Positions 60,652 to 64,000 of a stretch of DNA of 64,000 nucleotides are shown here, piece after piece. The position numbers and the translations under genes were made by a program. This DNA comes from Microbacterium sp. SCN 70-27. GTDB taxonomy: Bacteria > Actinomycetota > Actinomycetes > Actinomycetales > Microbacteriaceae. Location of the stretch: contig MEEK01000009.1 of assembly GCA_001724425.1 (NCBI GenBank), positions 1 through 64,000 of the forward strand, given 5' to 3'. Position 1 is the stretch's first letter; the number at the start of each line of letters is the position of its first letter. The notes below the pieces were generated by a model. That model worked only from the letters and a program-made list of their open reading frames with translations, searched no databases and had not been told where the DNA came from.

Positions 60652-61345
60652 CCAGGTTGATCGTGGAGAGATCGGAGATCAGCTTCCCCGTGAGCGTGTC
60701 GATGTCGGACGCGTGCTGCTCCAACTCACCCTCCGCCTGTTCCAGCGCCTGCAGATCGGCGTAGAACTCTTCGGGATCTCCGACCACCGCCTCGACCATC
60801 GGAGCATCGAGCACCGCCATGATCACCGCAGGCAGTTGCTGCGCGAGCGGCTCGATCACCGTGGGAAGGATCTGGTTCAGGACCTGTTCGACGGCGATGT
60901 CGACGGCAGCGTTCAACAGCTTCTTCTTGATGATCAGCATCGGCCCCGCACCCGCGGCCGTGACCGGGTTCGTCAGCATCGCCACCAGCGTGATCATGGT
61001 CGTCGTGACGTCGGCGATGCATTTGATCTTCAACGCCAGCACAGCGCCCGCCGCGATGTCGGCCCCGACCGGAACGGGGCCGAGGATGTCGAGCAGTCGC
61101 TGCAGGTTCTGCGAACGGTTGACATTCCACGCATTGACGAAGGCGGGCCCCGCCTGACCGCGCATCGACGCGGCGATGTCCCCGTTCACCTTGCGGTCGA
61201 TCGCCTGGATCCGACCCTCGAGCTCGCCTGTGAACGTTCCGACGATCGTTCCCGCGCGTCGCAGTTCGTCCTCATCGACGTCGGGCCAATCGAATCCGAG
61301 CTTCTCCATCACCCAGATCAGTTCATTCGGCAGCATCATCCCCAT
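60641..61345 (-). CDS. WXG100-like / CpnT N-terminal-type protein
   Basis: Protein of 234 residues resembling the WXG100-like front of CpnT and related actinobacterial type VII toxins: Leu-Pro-Asn-Glu-Leu-Ile-Trp-Val-Met-Glu-Lys-Leu-Gly-Phe-Asp-Trp-Pro-Asp, a helical hairpin with Phe-Val-Asn-Ala-Trp-Asn, then a hydrophobic segment (about 90-130, Ala-Val-Leu-Ala-Leu-Lys; Leu-Val-Ala-Met-Leu-Thr) and helical Ile/Val/Leu-rich stretches. The toxin domain normally fused behind it is here a separate gene, overlapping by 11 bp. ATG 61345 follows GGAGG at 7 nt; it is first in the operon. No T7SS core genes are in the window. Confidence 0.82.
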   Translation of the reverse strand: MGMMLPNELIWVMEKLGFDWPDVDEDELRRAGTIVGTFTGELEGRIQAIDRKVNGDIAASMRGQAGPAFVNAWNVNRSQNLQRLLDILGPVPVGADIAAGAVLALKIKCIADVTTTMITLVAMLTNPVTAAGAGPMLIIKKKLLNAAVDIAVEQVLNQILPTVIEPLAQQLPAVIMAVLDAPMVEAVVGDPEEFYADLQALEQAEGELEQHASDIDTLTGKLISDLSTINLGGD

Positions 61346-61424
61346 CTGCGGACCTCCCACGTCGAATCTAGGTCCGCGATGCGGTGGGGGGAATGGGGAG
61401 AACTACCCATCCCCCGGCCCGCGA

Positions 61425-62618
61425 CTACAGCCGCTCGATGATGGTCGCGTTCGCCATGCCGCCGCCTTCGCACATCGTCTGAAGACCGAAGCGTCCGCCG
61501 GTCGCCTCGAGGGTCGCGAGCAGCGTCCCCAGCAGGCGGGTTCCGCTCGAACCGAGCGCGTGCCCGAGCGCAATCGCCCCGCCCCAGGGGTTCAGCCGTG
61601 CGGCATCCGCGCCGACCTCCGCCGCCCAGGCGAGTGGCACCGACGCGAAAGCCTCGTTGACCTCGTACGCGTCGAGGTCGTCGATCGAGAGACCGGACCT
61701 TTCGAGGATCCGCCGCGTCGCCGGGATCGGCCCGGTGAGCATCATGAGCGGATCGTCCCCCACAACGGCGAACGCGTGGAAGCGCGCCCTCGGCACGAGC
61801 CCCAGAGCGAGCGCCCTCTCCTCGCTCATGATGAGCACCGCGGATGCCCCGTCGGTGAGCGGCGACGACGTGCCGGCCGTGATCTTCCAGTCGATCTCGG
61901 GGAACCGCTCCGCCATCTCGGGTGTGCGGAACGCGGGCGGCAGTCCCGCGAGGCCGGCGGCGGTCGTCCCCGGGCGCACGGTCTCGTCGCTGCTCACCTC
62001 ACCGGCATCCGTCGGCACGGGAACGATCTGCGACGCGAACCGGCCCTGCGCTGCCGCCTCGGCTGCGCGCTCGTGCGATTCGGCGGCATACGCGTCGAGG
62101 TCGTCGCGGCTGAGCCCCCACCGGTCGGCGATGAGCTCCGCCGAGACACCCTGGTTCACGAGTCCGTCGGGGTACCGGGCGTGCAGGGCCGGCGAGAACG
62201 GCGATCCGGCGATGGATGCCGCGATGCCGAGCGGCACACGGCTCATCGACTCGACCCCGCCCGCGATCACGATGTCGTACTGGCCGCTCATCACGCCCTG
62301 GGCGGCGAAGTGCGCCGCCTGCTGGCTCGATCCGCATTGGCGGTCGATCGTCGTCGCGGGCACCCGCTCGTCGAACCCGGCCGCGAGCACCGCCTGCCGG
62401 GCGGCGTTCATCGTCTGCTCACCGACCTGGCTGACGCACCCGAGCAACACGTCGTCGACCTGGGCGGACTCGAGGCCGTTGCGCTCCAGCGTCGCGCGCA
62501 GCACGTGGGCGGCGAGATCGACCGGATGGATGCCGCTCAGCGCTCCCCCCGGTTTGCCGCGCCCCGATGGGGTGCGGACGGCGTCGACGATGACGGCGGT
62601 ACGGGCGACGGTGCTCAT
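61425..62618 (-). CDS. Acetyl-CoA acetyltransferase (thiolase)
   Basis: Thiolase of 397 residues. The acyl-accepting Cys lies in Asp-Arg-Gln-Cys-Gly-Ser-Ser-Gln-Gln-Ala; the C-terminal motifs are Asn-Glu-Ala-Phe-Ala, Asn-Pro-Trp-Gly-Gly-Ala-Ile-Ala-Leu-Gly-His-Ala-Leu-Gly and the second Cys in Met-Cys-Glu-Gly-Gly-Gly. The first Gly of the usual Asn-x-x-Gly-Gly is Trp-Gly-Gly. It could be degradative (FadA-like, last step of beta-oxidation) or biosynthetic. ATG 62618 follows GGAGGAGG. It lies upstream of the toxin operon, same strand, 79 bp apart, so the operon may also receive thiolase read-through. Confidence 0.94.
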   Translation of the reverse strand: MSTVARTAVIVDAVRTPSGRGKPGGALSGIHPVDLAAHVLRATLERNGLESAQVDDVLLGCVSQVGEQTMNAARQAVLAAGFDERVPATTIDRQCGSSQQAAHFAAQGVMSGQYDIVIAGGVESMSRVPLGIAASIAGSPFSPALHARYPDGLVNQGVSAELIADRWGLSRDDLDAYAAESHERAAEAAAQGRFASQIVPVPTDAGEVSSDETVRPGTTAAGLAGLPPAFRTPEMAERFPEIDWKITAGTSSPLTDGASAVLIMSEERALALGLVPRARFHAFAVVGDDPLMMLTGPIPATRRILERSGLSIDDLDAYEVNEAFASVPLAWAAEVGADAARLNPWGGAIALGHALGSSGTRLLGTLLATLEATGGRFGLQTMCEGGGMANATIIERL

Positions 62619-62760
62619 GGCATCCATCCTCCTCCGCCCCGGCGCCCCGCGCACGCGGCCCAGCGGGCTCGGAGTCGCCGATCCGCGTCGCGGCGCCCGC
62701 GGGGTGCGGACGCGGCACCACCAATCCCGGGCATCAACAGCCGGCGACCCCTCCGGGCGC

Positions 62761-62843
62761 GCCCGAACTCCTCCATTTCGCGCGGCGACAGTGGATTTCA
62801 GGGCCTGTGCGGACTGTCGGGCGAAAAGTGGAGGAGTTCGGGC
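62761..62843. repeat. Palindrome-bounded repeat, copy E (83 bp)
   Basis: Arms 62761-62775 and 62829-62843 are identical in sequence to those of copies A-D, but the interior differs and itself folds: TTTCGC with GCGAAA and GCGACAG with CTGTCGG, so the whole 83 bp forms one long imperfect hairpin. It lies between divergent thiolase and choice-of-anchor I genes, which argues against a terminator role for the family. Confidence 0.8.
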
Positions 62844-62858
62844 TGGGGGAAGGCTCCG

Positions 62859-62908
62859 CGTCACCGTCGACCCCCCTTCTGTTCACCGATGCGTCACCAT
62901 CCGTCACC
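62859..62908 (+). promoter_or_regulatory. Candidate PHO box (direct repeats of GTTCACC type)
   Basis: CGTCACC at 62859-62865, GTTCACC at 62881-62887, CGTCACC at 62892-62898 and again at 62902-62908, with offsets of 22, 11 and 10 bp. Direct repeats of GTTCACC units every 11 bp are the PhoP-binding box of Streptomyces and relatives (family knowledge). It ends 92 bp before the start of a secreted protein of a type often induced by phosphate limitation. Confidence 0.55.
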
Positions 62909-62999
62909 CGGGGGCCACCCGCGCTGGGTACGAACGACGGGGGCGCGTCCCGTCGCGCCCGCTCGTGACCTTCATCCCGCACCGATACCGAGGAATCCG

Positions 63000-64000
63000 A
63001 TGCCCCTGCCCTCCCTCCGCCGCCCCGTCGCCTTCGGCGCCGTCGCAGCGCTCGCCTGCACCCTCGCGGTCGCCGCGGTGGCGCCCGCGACGGCCGCCGT
63101 CGTCCCGTCACCGCCGAGCTACTCCGCCGATGGAGCAGCCCTCGGTCTGTCTGCGATCGGATCGTTCGAGACCGGTTTCTTCGACGAGTCCGCCGCCGAG
63201 ATCGTCCACGCGTACGGCGACCGCCTGTACGTCGTGAACGCGCAGGCCGGCGCGGTCGACGTGCTCGACTTCTCGAACCCCGCCGCGATGAAGAAGCTCT
63301 ACAGCCTCTCCGCCGAGGGTGTCGCGAACTCCGTCGCGATCCGCTCCGACGGCCTCGGCGTGATCGCACTGGAGGCATCCGTCAAGAGCGACCCGGGTGA
63401 GCTCGTGTTCTTCGACGCGAATGCTGACGTCCCGACGATCCTCGGCTCGGTGACGGTCGGTGCCCTCCCCGACATGGTGACGATCTCCGCCGACGGAGGC
63501 TACGCGGTCGCCGCGAACGAGGGGGAGCCGGCAGCCGACTTCTCGATCGATCCGGAAGGCTCGATCGCCGTCGTATCGCTGCCCGCGACGCTGACCGCCC
63601 CCGCGCAGGATGCCGCGCGCATCGCGGACTTCCACGCCTACGAGGCACCGGGTGCCCTCCCCGCGGGGGTGCGGGTCTTCGGACCGACCCCGCACGGCGC
63701 CGACCGACCGATCAGCCGTAACCTCGAGCCGGAGTACATCACCGTCGACGGCGGCATCGCCTACGCGACGCTGCAGGAGAACAATGCCATCGCGGTGATC
63801 GACCTCGCCTCGGCATCTGTCACCGACATCCACCCGCTCGGCGCGAAGGACCTCTCGCTCGCGAAGAACGCCCTCGACGCGAGCGACAAGGACGGCGGCT
63901 ACAACCTCCGCACCTACCCGAACCTGCACGGTCTGTACATGCCCGATTCCATCGACTCGTACACGACGGGCGGTGAGACCTACCTGGTCACCGCGAACGA
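63000..64000 (+). CDS. Choice-of-anchor I family secreted protein (5' part, cut by window end)
   Basis: The frame is open from ATG 63000 to the last base, 333 codons. The start lies 7 nt after GAGGA. A signal peptide is clear (Arg-Arg-Pro, hydrophobic core, Ala-Thr-Ala-Ala near 33). The mature part is a beta-propeller-like repeat protein with Leu-Tyr-Val-Val-Asn-Ala-Gln-Ala-Gly, Asn-Glu-Gly-Glu-Pro, Ile-Asp-Pro-Glu-Gly-Ser-Ile-Ala-Val-Val and Leu-Val-Thr-Ala-Asn-Glu, the pattern of choice-of-anchor I proteins, some of which carry phosphatase-like or surface-anchoring parts further on. A PHO-box-like array precedes it. The rest of the gene is outside the window. Confidence 0.9.
   Translation, partial: MPLPSLRRPVAFGAVAALACTLAVAAVAPATAAVVPSPPSYSADGAALGLSAIGSFETGFFDESAAEIVHAYGDRLYVVNAQAGAVDVLDFSNPAAMKKLYSLSAEGVANSVAIRSDGLGVIALEASVKSDPGELVFFDANADVPTILGSVTVGALPDMVTISADGGYAVAANEGEPAADFSIDPEGSIAVVSLPATLTAPAQDAARIADFHAYEAPGALPAGVRVFGPTPHGADRPISRNLEPEYITVDGGIAYATLQENNAIAVIDLASASVTDIHPLGAKDLSLAKNALDASDKDGGYNLRTYPNLHGLYMPDSIDSYTTGGETYLVTAN

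Noticed and set aside
60641..61345. Membrane transporter or holin call for the WXG-like protein because of its hydrophobic middle
   Set aside because: The N-terminal Leu-Gly-Phe-Asp-Trp-Pro pattern and the toxin-immunity context fit a CpnT-like front much better; the hydrophobic stretch also occurs in that family.

Overview
The window is high-GC DNA from an actinobacterium. Gene content, GTGA/ATGA gene overlaps, frequent GTG starts and many start codons placed 6-7 nt after a TANNNT box all fit the family Microbacteriaceae, most likely Microbacterium or a close relative; this is judged from protein resemblance, no search was run. Two serine tRNA genes are present, and no rRNA operon or CRISPR array was seen.

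Layout. 1-6200 is an accessory region: an OrfA remnant of an IS3-type element, a frameshifted IS481-type transposase remnant, a DUF2306 membrane protein with a histidine kinase and response regulator, a DUF6326 protein, a CPBP membrane protease, and a partial duplication of a tRNA-Ser 3' end just before the intact tRNA. 6200-19500 is core-like: tRNA-Ser(GCT), LCP cell-wall ligase, tRNA-Ser(TGA), a HAD phosphatase, serS, a lipid kinase, photolyase phr flanked by four related 96-97 bp palindrome-bounded repeats, an LLM oxidoreductase, pheA, a lipoprotein, pgm and glycerate kinase. 19500-25300 is a galactose region: galE, a decayed GH35 beta-galactosidase fragment, ogt behind strong hairpins, a LacI-type regulator, galT and galK. 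The same 18-bp operator-like sequence lies, in opposite orientations, before galE and before galT.

25500-34700 holds hydrolases, lplA, a marR-MFS pair, a second marR and a two-subunit acyl-CoA carboxylase. 34700-38150 is the ATP-grasp / alpha-E / transglutaminase cluster. 38380-46980 is an arginine/ornithine/proline unit: an amidinotransferase-fold hydrolase with Asn99 in a Thr-Ala-Asn motif, rocD and putA, with TetR and LysR regulators; together they would lead from arginine or a derivative to glutamate. 47000-50000 is a four-gene set of unknown membrane-associated proteins. 50000-58570 covers acyl-CoA metabolism: thioesterase, acyl-CoA ligase, a cytochrome b protein with repeated N-terminal motifs, etfA/etfB, enoyl-CoA hydratase and acyl-CoA dehydrogenase.

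58720-61345 is the most distinctive block: a compact operon with a WXG100/CpnT-like protein, a separately encoded His-Me finger nuclease, and three tandem paralogues of a YezG-like immunity protein. It reads as an orphan type VII secretion toxin-immunity module. The window ends with a thiolase, a candidate PHO-box array and the 5' part of a secreted choice-of-anchor I protein cut by the window edge.
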